Shown: positions 24,201 through 34,393 of the stretch, piece after piece | How the letters are laid out: the number at the start of each line of letters is the position of its first letter | Position numbering within the stretch: the first letter of the stretch is position 1 | Source: Tomocerus qinae | Taxonomy: Eukaryota > Arthropoda > Collembola > Entomobryomorpha > Tomoceridae | Direction of reading: 5' to 3' | Length of the DNA: 64,000 nt | Assembly: GCA_020055645.1 (NCBI GenBank) | Contig: CM034547.1 | Location: 806,001-870,000 of the forward strand | The notes under the pieces: generated by a model | The model's input: the letters and a program-made list of their open reading frames with translations, nothing else | Told to the model about the DNA's origin: nothing | The model's database searches: none | Made by a program: the position numbers and the translations under genes

Positions 24201-24287
24201 ATAATCATAAGTCGTATTTGTAGACAAGTCTCCAATTTGCTGATTTTCATGTCCCCTTCTTCTCAATGAACTATTTTCCGCACCCAT
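14677..24287 (-). CDS. Borcs5: BLOC-1-related complex subunit 5 (BORCS5, myrlysin), two exons
   Basis: Exon 1 (24146-24287) and exon 2 (14677-15200) join at a phase-1 intron to 666 nt, a 221-residue protein (human about 196). BORCS5 anchors the BORC complex to lysosomes through an N-terminal myristate and, via Arl8, promotes kinesin-driven lysosome movement. The sequence starts MGAENSS, a good N-myristoylation signal (Gly2, Ser6). The middle has LMTRLLEINTFEPIM (about 86-100), the family's LQEIPTFxPL-like motif. A helical C-terminal half follows (KCVKEIDYSLALMIKAFTVR, about 153-172), ending LLPEDQKLEPFRVEI, matching the family's LPExxxLEPF end. The 8.9-kb intron is packed with mobile elements. 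Assignment rests on the combination of start, middle and end motifs, so it is confident despite modest overall similarity. Confidence 0.88.
15319..15440. mobile_element. Small MITE (about 120 bp)
   Basis: The left end CCCCCTCATTGTACAAAATA and the right end reverse complement CCACCCCATTGTTACAAAAT pair; TATACGATAT occurs at both inner arms. It lies just upstream of BORCS5 exon 2, inside the intron. Confidence 0.65.
15566..15874 (+). mobile_element. LINE fragment encoding a PHD zinc finger
   Basis: The frame open from 15566 reads EYVQCDECNGWYHTKCTDL, then SLDWKCYYCHTG: the C-x2-C...H-x2-C...C-x2-C portion of a PHD finger. The first Cys pair is missing. PHD fingers of this kind sit at the N-terminus of many jockey/CR1-like LINE proteins. 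The frame is cut at about 15874 by a foldback insertion. An exon of a host PHD protein is possible, but no splice sites were seen. Confidence 0.72.
15876..16257. mobile_element. Foldback element (382 bp), GACTATCA type
   Basis: Arms begin GGCAACCGGCAAATTATTCT + GACTATCATATTGCCTCTTA and continue TTTTTTTGCAGCAAAAGAATC, CGGCTCCGAAAGAATATTT; the right half is the reverse complement. It is inserted in the LINE PHD fragment. Confidence 0.85.
16740..17405. repeat. 20-bp satellite with 117-bp higher-order period
   Basis: The basic unit is GAATTTCCGAATAAATTATA. From about 16905 a longer block including GGAAATTCCAAATACATTAC recurs at 16921, 17038, 17155 and 17272, an exact 117-bp spacing, giving four higher-order copies. 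It lies in the BORCS5 intron. Confidence 0.92.
17557..17630. repeat. GCCCCGAGACGCGGG hairpin repeat, copy 1
   Basis: GCCCCGAGACGCGGGAATAT + GAATAT pairs with its near-complement after a 22-base loop. Flanks from about 17490 (TATTTATCCTTGAAGGCATT) to about 18000 (CTCCTCTATCCTTTATTATC) also match the copies at 32219 and 56350. The hAT MITE at 17711 is inserted in this unit. Confidence 0.85.
17711..17976. mobile_element. hAT-type MITE (266 bp) with 8-bp target duplication, copy 2
   Basis: Same length and ends as the copy at 9259. The flanking direct repeat is GTGCTGGG (17703-17710, 17977-17984). The related repeat near 32363 reads TTATGTGCTGGGTGTCTCC with a single GTGCTGGG, which is the empty site. 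Confidence 0.95.
18212..19295. mobile_element. Inverted-repeat element (1.1 kb) with internal duplication
   Basis: Arms of about 220 bp at 18212-18430 and 19085-19295 share CTTGACAGTCGTACGGAGTC, TTTGCGATC/GATCGCAAAG and GAGAATGGAGATAATTGTGA. The interior is a direct duplication with about 395-bp spacing (GAGCCAAAAAGGCATGTTTA at 18437 and 18832), rich in TTTGCGAA-like words. The open frames here are from these repeats, not genes. Confidence 0.8.
19446..19772. mobile_element. Inverted-repeat element (about 330 bp)
   Basis: CCGATCCCAAGGAGC, AAGGAGAGCCAAGTAG and GAAGATCTATAAGGGAC on the left pair with complementary blocks at 19660-19772. The arms are interrupted by short indels. Confidence 0.6.
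19805..19830. promoter_or_regulatory. Perfect 26-bp palindrome centred on TGACGTCA
   Basis: CTCGCCAAGTGACGTC followed by ACTTGGCGAG is an exact palindrome containing a full cAMP-response-element core (TGACGTCA). It lies within the BORCS5 intron. It may be a binding site or simply another hairpin repeat. Confidence 0.4.
20640..20900. repeat. TTTGCGAA-rich repeat related to the 18.2-19.3 kb element
   Basis: Contains CTCAGAGCCTTCGCAAACG, GCGAAATCGCAAATCTACC and TTTGCAAATTCGCAAACTTTG, reverse-complement matches of words in the interior of the 18212-19295 element. A shorter related block lies at 19990-20130. Confidence 0.6.
21051..21275. mobile_element. MITE with AGTTTCAGTGCACAAAG ends
   Basis: The left end AGTTTCAGTGCACAAAG is mirrored by CTTTTTGTGCACTGAAATGA on the right; inner CTAAAAACTAAAATTC blocks also pair. 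About 225 bp. Confidence 0.7.
21400..21785. mobile_element. Foldback element, GACTATCA type, copy 1
   Basis: Arms carry GTAGAAAGACGAAGTTGGTC, TGTCAATTTATAGCAG and AGGTAAAA blocks and their complements around a short centre; the right end reads AAAAAAAGTTAAGAGCGAAT. The same element recurs at 59366-59752 in the same orientation. Confidence 0.82.
22620..23000. mobile_element. Foldback element, AAAGTCCCTAAGGATCTGA type
   Basis: The left arm has CAAAGTCCCTAAGGATCTGA + GACGACTGGTC and TTCTTCATCGTTTCCTTATT; the right arm is the complement, ending AAAAAGTTAAGGGCCAATTT + GATAGTC. A relative lies at 45067-45391. The 73-residue frame at 22523-22744 is the left arm read through. Confidence 0.78.
23257..23354 (-). 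mobile_element. Divergent third copy of the AATAGACGTTTCCC MITE
   Basis: On the minus strand it reads AATAGACGTTCCTCACAACA, CCAGGATAACACAGACAGGT and GTGGCCGGCC, ending AACCCCTATT: the same plan as the copies at 7965 and 8359 but with many substitutions, so an older insertion. Confidence 0.72.
24146..24287 (-). CDS. Borcs5: BORCS5 exon 1 (myristoylated N-terminus)
   Basis: 47 codons plus one base from ATG at 24287, donor CCAGG|GTAATG. Encodes MGAENSSLRRRG followed by an acidic, Asn/Ser-rich linker. It joins exon 2 in frame, which supports the distant pairing. Confidence 0.82.
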
Positions 24288-26090
24288 GATTTTAAAATTT
24301 GTCTAGTAGATGCCTACTAGATTATAATGTCCACTAAACAAAACTAATGTTAACTTTATAAAAAGCAACATGAACTATATGAACAAATAAACAAAACAAA
24401 ACCAAAAAATGAGGTTATGAATCGTACAGGTGATAGGGTACAGCCGTCGTAAGAGCCGTACAGCTGTGCAGTGTTATTGGAAAAGTTTAAACTAACATTC
24501 ATACAGGGTCGGTGGCAAATGTTGTAAATACTGATCCATTTAAACCATATATTATATAGCTTTTTATTAGAATTAAAGGACCAGCTTTTTTACTTTTGAA
24601 ATCTAGTGGAAGGGAAATGAGTGCGATTTAATAGATTTTGTCGTAAAAAGTGACATTTGTGGAATATTTTCAATACAGACTCAATTCAATACAATTAAGA
24701 ATGATCTTGCCCTGTACATTTTGTTGACAGTATAGTAGTACATCGTACATCCGATCCAGAAAGACTGCACAGTGACGTTCCTTCCTTGAATAGCGGTGGG
24801 TAGTTTGAACTTGCAGAAAGTCATGAACAGACGGATATTTTGATGTTAGATGAGAATTAGAAAAGATTCAAGATTTGGAAATTCAAAATTACTATTTTAT
24901 CCGTTTAATTGCAGCACTTGTCCCAAGACACAACTGAAAACTCGCAACAGGTAATTTAATTTCGCCAAATTTGTATTTTCTTCATAGTGTCTGTGATGGA
25001 CTGTAGTTGTATGGATGGTGTATGGTGAATGGAACTGTTGAATGTTAAAATTAAAAAGTAAAAACTTATGACTTAAAAAACTCATAGGGAGACGCGAGGA
25101 AAACCAAAAAACAAGGAAAAATAAAGTTTCTGGATAGTCAGAATATGGGGTAAATTAAAAACATATATGCCACAGTCTCCCGGTTGAAATCATTTTTAGC
25201 ATTGTGAAATGTGAAAGTGTGAGTGCAAGAGATAGTGTGTTGTAATTTGGTCGCTATCAAGATGTCTTAAATCGTGGAACCACTTCCGCTAGATATTCGT
25301 GGTAGAGACAAGTGTAAGTCTCAAACTGCAAATAGGAGTATCGAACTCTCTAATTAATGCTAATTCTCTGCAGTCAATTATTTGATTGTACATAAAAGTG
25401 TAAATTTTCAATTATCTCCACCTAATATCTGTCAAAGCCAACCTGCAAGATTCCTAGGCACTTTAGATTTTTTGTGTTGCTTTAGCTGTTATGAGGTCAC
25501 ACGGCGACGGGATCTCCTTAATCATCCCCAAAGGGAAATTGCTACCGCGTGGCGTCACACATACTTAGCTAAGCAACAAAAAATTCAGACTTGCCGTCAG
25601 TTAATTTCATAATTTTTAATTCATTTCAGGAGAACCTTTTTGAATCAGGCCAAAGGATTTTCAATATTATAATTTACAGTATTTGTTTATTAAATATTAT
25701 ACTATATTTATTTTGCCATTGACTTTTAGTTTTATATGTACAAGAAAATATACAGTCTTACAGTGCTCATAAATGTACACATTTATATCCTTACATTTCA
25801 AGATTTCCTTCTCCATTTTCCATGGAATATTTTGGTTTCGACTTTCGAAAATAATTTGACCCATATTACTAACTACAAAGTATTGCGACTACTCAAACAA
25901 ATTAATTTTCATTTTTCTCGGAATTTTACCAAATATTCACAAAATCTTTTGCGTTCAAATAAATATACAATACGTAAGAATATATATGCTGAAAATGCTT
26001 ATAGATATGATAAATTTCAACGACAAATGCGACTGATTTTTGGTAATGGATAGATTGCAGTATTTTTAAAACCGGTCAATATTTGCTTTT
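24288..26090. other. Upstream region of BORCS5, no assigned gene
   Basis: Contains the presumed BORCS5 promoter. Two plus-strand frames (25382-25612, 76 codons; 25736-26053, 105 codons) have weak splice-like flanks (ATTCTCTGCAG at about 25363; ACATTTCAAG at about 25793). I do not recognise their translations, so neither is called as a gene. Confidence 0.4.
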
Positions 26091-26097
26091 TATAATC

Positions 26098-26582
26098 TCT
26101 AACCTAATAAAATTTAAACAACCAAAAAGGGGTAGGCACCAGTCTTATGGAGTTCAGGCACCGACAGATCTGAATAGGATTAAAATATGTTGTAGCCCTA
26201 TTTTTTCTGACCAAAAGTCATTATTGTCGAAATTCAATGTGGGCTACCGTTCTCGAGATATCTGTGGTCAAAAACTGCCATTTTAACGTTGGGGGAGCAA
26301 TCCGGCAGCCGAAACCCGCAGATTTATGTAGTAATAACTATGGTTGCCAGGTAATAAATCTGCGGGTTTCGGCTTCCGGATTGCTCCCCTAACGTTAAAA
26401 ATGGCAGTTTTTGACCACAGATATCTCGAGAACGGTAGCCCATATTGAATTACGACAATAATGACTTTTGGTCAGAAAAAATAGGGCTACAACATATTTT
26501 AATCCTATTCAGATCTGTCGGTGCATGAACTCCATAAGACTGGTGCCTACCCCTTTATTGACTGTATTTTTTATTAGGTTAT
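26098..26582. mobile_element. Large foldback element (about 485 bp)
   Basis: Arms of about 225 bp share GGGGTAGGCACCAGTCTTAT, TAGGATTAAAATATGTTGTA, ACCGTTCTCGAGATATCTGT and AATCTGCGGGTTTCGGC with their complements around a short loop near 26330. Confidence 0.85.
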
Positions 26583-27030
26583 GTCAGAGAAAGACGAAAA
26601 TAGTGACGTGTAGCATATTAAGTGACTATGTATTGAAGACTAAATTCCTGGTTTTTGCATTGAGAAAAGAACTCAAAAAAAATTGGATATGATTTTTCAT
26701 TGGGAAAAAATTCAATTCGGGGTCGGACATTACATTTTATTCCCTTTGATAGATATAATATATGTCACCTTTTCCAATACTATTCCCGGAGATAATATAA
26801 TATAATATTGGTCCACGTTCGGTAACCAACCGTTTAACCATCTAAATCAGTCTGGATGACATGTTACAATGACTGGGAAGTGGTGGCTAAAATAGGTAAA
26901 TCGTCAAATTAAGGAAATAGAGAAATGTAGACTCAAAAAAGTATTCTTGGTCTGATGCAAGGCGGGCTAAATTTCTATAGTGACGCTTGTTTTGCTTATA
27001 GACAGGTGGGGAAAGGACCTTTATATCGGT

Positions 27031-27078
27031 GGACAAACTCTGGGACAAAAATATGAATTTTTGTCCCAGAGTTTGTCC
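27031..27078. repeat. Hairpin GGACAAACTCTGGGACAAAA
   Basis: An exact arm of 22 bp around a short AT loop. A related sequence (GTCCCAGAGTTTGTCC) at about 28722-28738 shows it is a dispersed repeat. Confidence 0.75.
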
Positions 27079-27626
27079 CGTCCCCATCTTAGATTCCTGG
27101 TATGCATATTTCTCATATTAACAGGCGTCTATTGTCCATTGCTGGAATTAGCGAAGGTTAGGTGGTGTGCTGTCAAGTGTTGCACAAATTTAAAAGGTAG
27201 CCCTTCTGCTACAGTATTTTATTTTCCAAGCGTACAAGAAGAATGCATGGTTGGATGTTGTGCTTTGTTGTGGAGTTTTTAAATCGAACCTCGCTAATTT
27301 TGGCGTCTGTAAATTGCATTTTATATTTACATGATTTTATTATTCCGAGTTTGCGGTGGCTCCCGGCTAAAACATTTTTTCGTGGAACTTTCTCAGTCAA
27401 ATTATATCCTAGGCTTTTCAGTTAATGGATTCGTTGACTACTTATTTAGGTGTCGCATTTATAATTTAGAAGTGCCTATTTCAGATTGAACTTTCTCAAG
27501 AAGTTCGCTGGGCTTAATCTCTGAGGTTCACATGGGGTCAGGTCAATGAGTTTGGAGGAACTGAGAATGAGATTGAGGATCATGATCATTGAGCAACTCC
27601 CATTGCCCCGGAGCGGAGGCTGGAGT

Positions 27627-27771
27627 AGAGAGTTGCACGGGCAGGCAATTTAGTGCCCGTGCCCAGGGCTGCCTGTGCCCGTACAACTCTATTAAGAGTT
27701 GCACGGGCAGGCAATTTAGTGCCCGTGCCCGCCCATGCCCGTACGGGCTGCCTGTGCCCGTGCAACTCTCT
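27627..27771. mobile_element. GC-rich double-hairpin MITE with 10-bp target duplication
   Basis: Ends AGAGAGTTGCACGGGCAGGC and its complement. The interior contains a second tandem hairpin with the same AGAGTTGCACGGGCAGGC arm. The direct repeat AGGCTGGAGT lies at 27617-27626 and 27772-27781. The base composition stands out sharply from the AT-rich surroundings. Confidence 0.82.
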
Positions 27772-27875
27772 AGGCTGGAGTATGGACTCCGTTTGAAAAT
27801 CTTTGATAACCAGTGACTAAAATGACCGGCCGGTTGAAATGTAGATTGAGTAGATTAATAGTGTCGATTTCAGAA

Positions 27876-27911
27876 TGGCCCCCTAACTCACGCCTGTGGG
27901 TTAGGGGGCCA
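27876..27911. repeat. GGCCCCCTAAC hairpin
   Basis: TGGCCCCCTAACTCAC and GTGGGTTAGGGGGCCA form a 16-bp stem with one wobble and a 4-base loop. Confidence 0.75.
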
Positions 27912-30690
27912 ATGAGTCAAGTTGTACAGTGGATTATAAAAATTTAGCACATTCCCTGCTGCCCAGTCACATATGCATATTTTGCTTGAATAAATTCACC
28001 ACCTCTGTCGCAGCAGCAGCAGCTAGATATCCTTGCCAGAATAATACATTAGAGAAGGCCAGAGAATTCTCATTTTTTGGAACTTTGAAATTTAATAGCT
28101 CCTAGAGTAGCAATTAGTAGCAAAAATGACCAGCGTCATTTTAATTCTAATTTTTTTCTCTATTTAACTCACCTGAAATCATTACACCGTGGTACAACGT
28201 GCAATTAACATGTATTTCCAGACACCCTTAAATCCACTTTGAGAATCAAAATCTGTCTCTGTGCCAGTGAGGCTCGAGTTGGAGTGAGAGCGTGGAGTGG
28301 AGTATGGACGAGGACAAGTAGGGAACGTGAATTTCACTATTTATTTAATTATTTCTGAAAACAAATTACAGTTAAGCTCTCAGAATTTCCACCTCTATAC
28401 TATATATTCGTACTTTAGCATTTAGGGACTTGAAATTGTCATAAAACGAGGTTATTAAAGTCTTTTTCATTGGTGGATGCATTTTGCCAATGGGATTGCA
28501 GATTTCCATGATTGCAATTGTTGCGTGTTCCATTGCATAGATTGCATCGTGAGTTTAATTTGTTGAAAATTTTACGTTAATCTCGATACATAAGTATTAA
28601 GTACTTCAAATTAATTGGAAACTAAATGACTATTAATTTTTATGGTAATCTCTATGATCATTCGAATGAAAATTAGTTCCTAACTGAATTTGGATTGGTA
28701 CCATGAGCTGGGACGATCCGTCCCAGAGTTTGTCCTTATCATTTCAATGGTAATATAGAGTCCTTTCCTCACCTGTGTATTTACAATAAATGTATTGCTA
28801 TAGAAATTAAGCCCACCTTGGTCTGGTGGCATCTTTAAATAATAGCCGCTGTCCAAGTTACTAGCCGATTTTAGCCGCTGTCCAATATATTAGCCAATTT
28901 TAGCTTCTTTGACTACTAGCAATACTAATACTAGCCAACTTGTAAGAGTGGATTAGTATGATATGATATGATAAGTGTAGCTAAGGATGGTGGTATTAAC
29001 ATGATTAAATTTGATAAAAGTTATGTAATATATACTGATATCAAACGACTGTAATGCAGAAGTCAAATGACTGTTTTAATACAATAAGGGGCTTAGATAT
29101 TTGTAAACAAATAAATTAAATTTTAGCCTGTCGGAGGGCTGAGCTTATAGAACCGCATTGTCTGTTAGGAAACACGACAACTTGTAATAAATGAACCCAA
29201 TAAATTATTATTGGTTGCCCAAGGATATTAACGTGTAAATAATGTATGTGTGGCAACAAAAAATTTAAATAGTATATTATATTGATTTGTCACATTTTCA
29301 GTGACCACATTTTTTAGGTCCACTATGGCATAACTGTCATGTATTTGGCCACAAAAATGTCTAGATCCAAAAATATTTATCTGCATTCCAAAGTTTATTC
29401 GTAATAAAACAACAACCTCTAATATAATTCGAAACTATGAAAAAAATGTGGATACTCTGTTCAATTTACACCTTCCAGAATTGTTTCAGGCTTTCAAAAA
29501 CTTTATTTTGGGAGTTCTAAAACAACCTCTGATATCATGTTAGTTTGGATTTTTAACTTTTCTGGATTTTGGTTAGAAACAATGTCTTAATATTATACAT
29601 TTTTGCACACTTTTTTCCTTTTTCAGACTAGGCTACGACTATGTGGAATTTTAGTATCACAGAGCCACAGAATACATCTTGTAAGTCCAGTAAAACTGTC
29701 CAATCCAAAATTTTGATTTCCTGAAAGGTATTTTTCTCCCATTCACTGTATTCTATCCTATCATCTCAAATTGAATAGGACTGGGTTGAGAAGGCCGAAA
29801 AAAACGCCTAGCTAAAAATAGGCAGGAAAGCAATGTGTAATATGCATTTCTTAAGCGCCTGCGTATTTCGTTTTGAGAACACACTACCACACGTTCATAC
29901 ATAGATAGAAATATACGACAGGTAAATTTATTGCTTTATCAAGTGTACAAGTCTACAATATCGAGAGAAATTTCAATTTTTCAATATTTCCAATAAGGAT
30001 CTTTTGAAATTACTGCGACGACTTTGACAGGCTTCTATACGGCTTCGAAGGAAATCTCTCATTCGGCAGAGCTCCTTGTTGTCTAAAAACTGTACTTTGC
30101 ACCAATTTTTGCACGAATTACAAAATCTATTGTTATAAAATAACGCTATTGGTCACTGTCAACCGTGATGCTATTGGACACTGTCAGGCGATTTCTTATT
30201 GGCTTGCTTGAATAAGACCAACCTGACCCGTGTGAGCTATGTAAGCTGGTTTTCCTCACGGCAACAGTAGTATTTAGCACTCTTTGATATAAACTTTTGA
30301 AGGGTTGCACAAGGGTATGGTAATTTTCACATTAGGGCGGGCTTAAAATACTTTTATTTTCGGCAACAAAAACATGACTACGTTCTAATTCTAATCTATC
30401 TTTAGGACCCATTAAATATGTAATATGATGTGTTTGCAAAGCGTTATAATAATTTTCCCTTCAGAGCGGGCTTTAGAAGCTGGCAAAATTACAGTTGCTA
30501 AGGTATTTATTTTATGAAAATATCTAACCCCCTTATTGTATTAAAGCAGTCAAATGTTGCAATAAATATTCCCCCTGAGAATGTTCGTGAAAATCATATA
30601 AAATTTTGAAATGAAATACTGTGTTGTGATTTATTAAGGGCCCGGTTCCTCTGACAATCATGAAAAATGTTTCGAATTTCGAAAAACAAA
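27912..30690. other. Stretch without recognisable genes
   Basis: AT-rich intergenic DNA. A possible small plus-strand exon (29638-29691, acceptor CCTTTTTCAG, donor CTT|GTAAGT, containing an ATG) cannot be assigned. Pieces at 29870-30110 (CTACCACACGTTCATACATA, CTCATTCGGCAGAGCTCCTT) recur near 40500 and 41510, so are repeat-derived. Confidence 0.45.
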
Positions 30691-30937
30691 GTAGGTTCCT
30701 CAGGGTGACTCGAACGTTATAGGGTGAAGACAATAGGATGTTTTGCTCTTTTTCTGCAGCCAGTTTAGATAGGAAAACTGGGTGCAGGCCAGGGGGGATC
30801 AGTGGATCCATGATAACGGGATTTTTCGCAGCTAAAAGTCAACTGAATGCATCCAAACCTCAAACTGGCTGCAGAAAGAGAACAAAACATTCTACTGTCT
30901 TCACCCTATAACTTTCGAGTCACCCTGAGGTTCCTAA
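30691..30937. mobile_element. Inverted-repeat element (about 250 bp)
   Basis: AGGTTCCTCAGGGTGACTCG + AACGTTATAGGGTGAAGACA and GTTTTGCTCTTTTTCTGCAG on the left are mirrored at 30862-30937. The minus-strand frame at 30533-30811 runs through it and is not a gene. Confidence 0.78.
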
Positions 30938-31286
30938 TGTTAGCCGAAACCCATATCTTTAAACTAACGACACATTGAAGATTGAAGATGTACAGTTCAA
31001 ACTCAAACTACCCCTGGTTTATGAAAATCATTGGGCACTTTCGACACTCGATATCGATACTCGATGATTTTCAAAAAACCAAATGACCATGGTTAATTTG
31101 TAATGAATATTATTACAAAACCGACCCTATTTTTTAAAGCGAAACTGTCTAGATCCATTTGCAAGGCAAATATAGGGTTTAGTACTAGACAACTAGAATG
31201 CAAGAGCCAACTGGTTAATGATAGAAAGAATGTCTAAATAAATCTTATGATCAGTATAATCTTTCAAAAAATTATTTTTAGTAGGG

Positions 31287-31449
31287 ATGTCTAATAATGA
31301 AGATGTGGACATGAGCGGAGGCGGAGTAGCGGATTTTGACAGCAATAAAAATGAGAAAATGTTTACGTTGAAGAAGTGGAATTCGGTGGCCATGTGGAGT
31401 TGGGATGTGGAGTGTGATACTTGTGCTATTTGCCGTGTCCAGGTTATGG
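31287..31449 (+). CDS. Roc2: RBX2/RNF7 (Roc2) RING-box protein, first coding exon
   Basis: 54 codons plus one base from ATG at 31287, with donor ATGG|GTAAGT (phase 1). The translation ends KMFTLKKWNSVAMWSWDVEC + DTCAICRVQVM, nearly the same as animal RBX2/RNF7 over this stretch. RBX2 is the RING subunit of Cullin-5 (and other) ubiquitin ligases; it binds the cullin through its N-terminal strand (KKWNSVAMWSWD) and recruits the E2 through the RING. Cys46 and Cys49 are the first zinc ligands (CAIC). RBX1 would read KKWNAVALWAWDIVVD, so RBX2 is preferred. The remaining RING exons (the CQAEN, CNHSFH and CPLC segments) were not found downstream in the window. A TTATTTTTAG acceptor just upstream suggests a 5' UTR intron. 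Confidence 0.88.
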
Positions 31450-32190
31450 GTAAGTTTTATTTCTTTTATTCTTGGCACAAGTTGATTGACATCATTTGTC
31501 AATCAGTAGTAGTAATAGAAAGGTTGAAACGTTTGGAGAACCGAAGAGAATTTCCTTCTTTCTGTTAAATCCAATCCAATGACGTCAAAAAATTACCGGG
31601 CAGAAAACAAGTTCCCTCCCATTTAATTTTCTCCGTCTTCTCAGATGTGTCATATCTGCCTGCCTGTTTGCTTGCATTCTTCTGGTGTCTGACAGAAAGA
31701 CTGATGTCATCAGTCTTGATGTCTACTGTCTACTTTGTCTGTCATCTGTCCATCTGTCTCTCTGTATAATACGTTTCATCATAATAAAACACGCGCGGTT
31801 TATTATTTGAAAACTGAGTTAGGATACTTTGAACTCCTAAACCCTTGAAATTACTGTCTTAAAAGGTTTTTTAAAGGTTAAAAGAGATTTACTACTACGT
31901 CAACCCGTGAGGCAAATCCGTATAGAAAAGCAGTTAAAATATTTATACTCATTCGAACTTTGCGCTTTACGTTGTAAATCAGCTGAATGAGTTAAAAGAC
32001 TGTGCTCCAAATTTTGTCTCCGGGAGACAAAATCTGCCTCCAACTTGTTCTCGACTTTCCCGCTATAGTGGCGCTGGCGTCGAAAATAGTAAAGGAAACC
32101 CCCTTATCGCTAACTAGATCTACCATTTATTTTTGAAAACAAGTCACCTTGTTTAGCGGAATTTTAAATATCGCTAGGTCAGTCCCCAGA
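31450..32190. other. Start of RBX2 intron, nothing else recognised
   Basis: Shows CTGTCTGTC-type low complexity at about 31690-31765. The block at 31955-32060 (CTTTGCGCTTTACGTTGTAA, GGGAGACAAAATCTG) resembles, inverted, 24010-24120, so it is a dispersed repeat. Confidence 0.45.
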
Positions 32191-32218
32191 CTGATAGAAA
32201 AGTGGGTGAGAAAGTAGA

Positions 32219-32292
32219 GCCCCGAGACGCGGGAATATGAATATCTGCAATGCCTAAGCCTCACAAATATTCATATTCCCGCGTCTCGGGGC
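32219..32292. repeat. GCCCCGAGACGCGGG hairpin repeat, copy 2 (empty hAT site)
   Basis: An exact inverted repeat of about 26 bp around a 22-base loop. The matching flank continues to about 32400 and contains an uninterrupted ATTATGTGCTGGGTGTCTCC, the pre-insertion form of the 17711 hAT target. Confidence 0.88.
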
Positions 32293-33195
32293 TATACCTT
32301 AACCTCGCGGTTATTTCTTTCAAGGATAAAATAAGTTGTCTCACCAATCGAACAATAAAATTATGTGCTGGGTGTCTCCTCTATCCTTTATTATCTCTAT
32401 TGTTATACTGTACAACCTATCTGGTGCATCGTAATGGTGAAGGAAGGCGCATACTCTCATGTATACCGACTACCGACCCGCACTGTGGCGCTGCGGCGGT
32501 CAAATATATATAAACTATAATACTATAGGGAATATCTATATGACGCATTGAGAAAACTACAATAAAAATCATATGACATGGCAAGTCCTAAACCGCAAAA
32601 AATTTAAACGCTTCCATATGAAGATGGGGTTTTAGTCATCGGTTTTAGTCACTGTTTAATGAATCCGTCTCACAGGCTGTTTTGCATGTATTAACTTTTG
32701 CAGAAAATCACTCAACTTTTTATTTTCAAAAATCAACTATTTTATTTCCTTTTAAAAAATTCTAAGGACTAGGTTCACTAAGTAAGTCGAAGAATTTCAC
32801 TTTCGTACTTCGTCATTCGTACGCCTTGTGGTACTGGAGGTAGGAGGATTTTGCGAAGCGTAATGGAAATCCGTAGAATCAACCTTAACCAAAACATATT
32901 ATATCCTCCGAGTTCTCTAATGGCTCACTGTCAATACCACTTACGTTCGTGTCGCACTGGTCGCGCATCATCTGCTATCAAACATTCAATTTCCAATTCT
33001 GTTGCAGTTGGAAATGCTGGAATGAGAATAGAATTGATGTGTGGTGTGAGTTGTTGTGATTATGTGGTAATGGTAATGGCGACCAAATAAATGTAAAATA
33101 GGTAATGCCACGTTAAAAATTTGAGGATTTTTTATTTTTGTATGTTGTATTCCTAATCCGCTTTTCTACCGGTAACTAGTGATTCATGGGTAATA

Positions 33196-33361
33196 AAAAT
33201 TTTCCGCAAAATCAAGGATGATTTTCATATTTCACATACCCAATTTATTTCACTAATTTTGACCATAATTTTAGCCACTGGCTATCAAAGAAATTCATTT
33301 AGCCGGCTGGCCATTTTAGTCAGCTATTTTAGCCAACCAGCCGGCTGGTCACCGAACACTG
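33196..33361. mobile_element. Truncated hAT MITE of the AGCCGGCTGG family
   Basis: The right end CAGCCGGCTGGTCACCGAAC + ACTG and internal TTTTAGCCACTGGCTA match the element at 42832-43113. The left terminus was not found. Confidence 0.7.
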
Positions 33362-34393
33362 GTTTCGTCGAATAACCGAATAACGGATAGTTACCGAATT
33401 CGCTCTTTTAAAATGTCAGTCACAATCACAATAACTAAACGACTAAAATTTATGAGCCCTCAAATCTTTGTACAATCCTTGCAATATTTGTAGAAATATG
33501 ATCGAAACGGGGATGTGGATGTGTGTGCAATAAAATGATGGACATTGATATAGTAGTTGTTAGTACAATATTTTTACTGTCTTTAACAGTGTTATACATT
33601 TGATATATTTAAATAATATAAAACTGTTTGTGCTGTGCTAATTTACAATCTATTGCATTGCATGTTTGCAATTCATCATTAACATTTTACATTTCTTCAA
33701 TTCGATCCTTAGACAGTTACAGTGTTAGTAGAATCAAGGAGCATAAACCTGGCGTAGGATTAAAATTCGAAGTCCCGTAAACTGTATAAACTGTATTACT
33801 ACGTTTGCACTCATTGTTAATTGAACCAAACCTGTCTGAATGTAATTTTGGTCCCCAGAGACAGATTTACTAAATTGGCACTTAATTAGACTTTTATTTT
33901 TTACTTGGCGGATAACGGCGGGGCTAGTCAATGAAAATTAATCCACCCCCTGACAGGTTATATTATTCCATAATTATCAAAAATGTGATTTTAATTTATG
34001 CTTTTGACGATTTCGTCTTTTCGGATTTTATAATGACGAATGTATCAAAATCTCAAAATGGGTGCAGCGTGAATGCTGATCTGATTAAAATCATTCTTGT
34101 TCATCATCAATACGGCCAAGGCATATGGCATACTCAGGCGGACAAATTTTCTCCAAAATAAATAAACTAAATAATCCTTACTATTTTCTTGATTTTAATC
34201 AAATTGGGCCTGGAAAATCTTGAGAGAAGTATAGTATTGGCAATCACAATTTTTTAGTATTACATTAATCCCAAGTATATATACAATACAGTGAGTCCAC
34301 AAAAATTGTGAAATTTTTAGTTGTTTTATTTTTTGGCTGAGAAATTTGTTGAGAATAATTTTTTCCGAACAGTTTTATTAGCAAAGAGAACAA
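33362..34393. other. Stretch without recognisable genes
   Basis: AT-rich sequence within the interval after RBX2 exon 1. Short open frames (for example 33931-34161) show no family features. Confidence 0.45.

Noticed and set aside
25382..25612. 76-codon plus frame with a faint J-domain-like look (CYEV...REIATAWR)
   Set aside because: No HPD motif, poor continuity and no convincing splice partners; too weak to call.
25736..26053. 105-codon plus frame followed by an AATAAA
   Set aside because: Translation unrecognised, and the hexamer lies in the arm of a foldback element.
29638..29691. Small plus-strand exon with ATG, acceptor and donor
   Set aside because: Only 54 nt with no family match or partner exon; such splice-like pairs are expected by chance.
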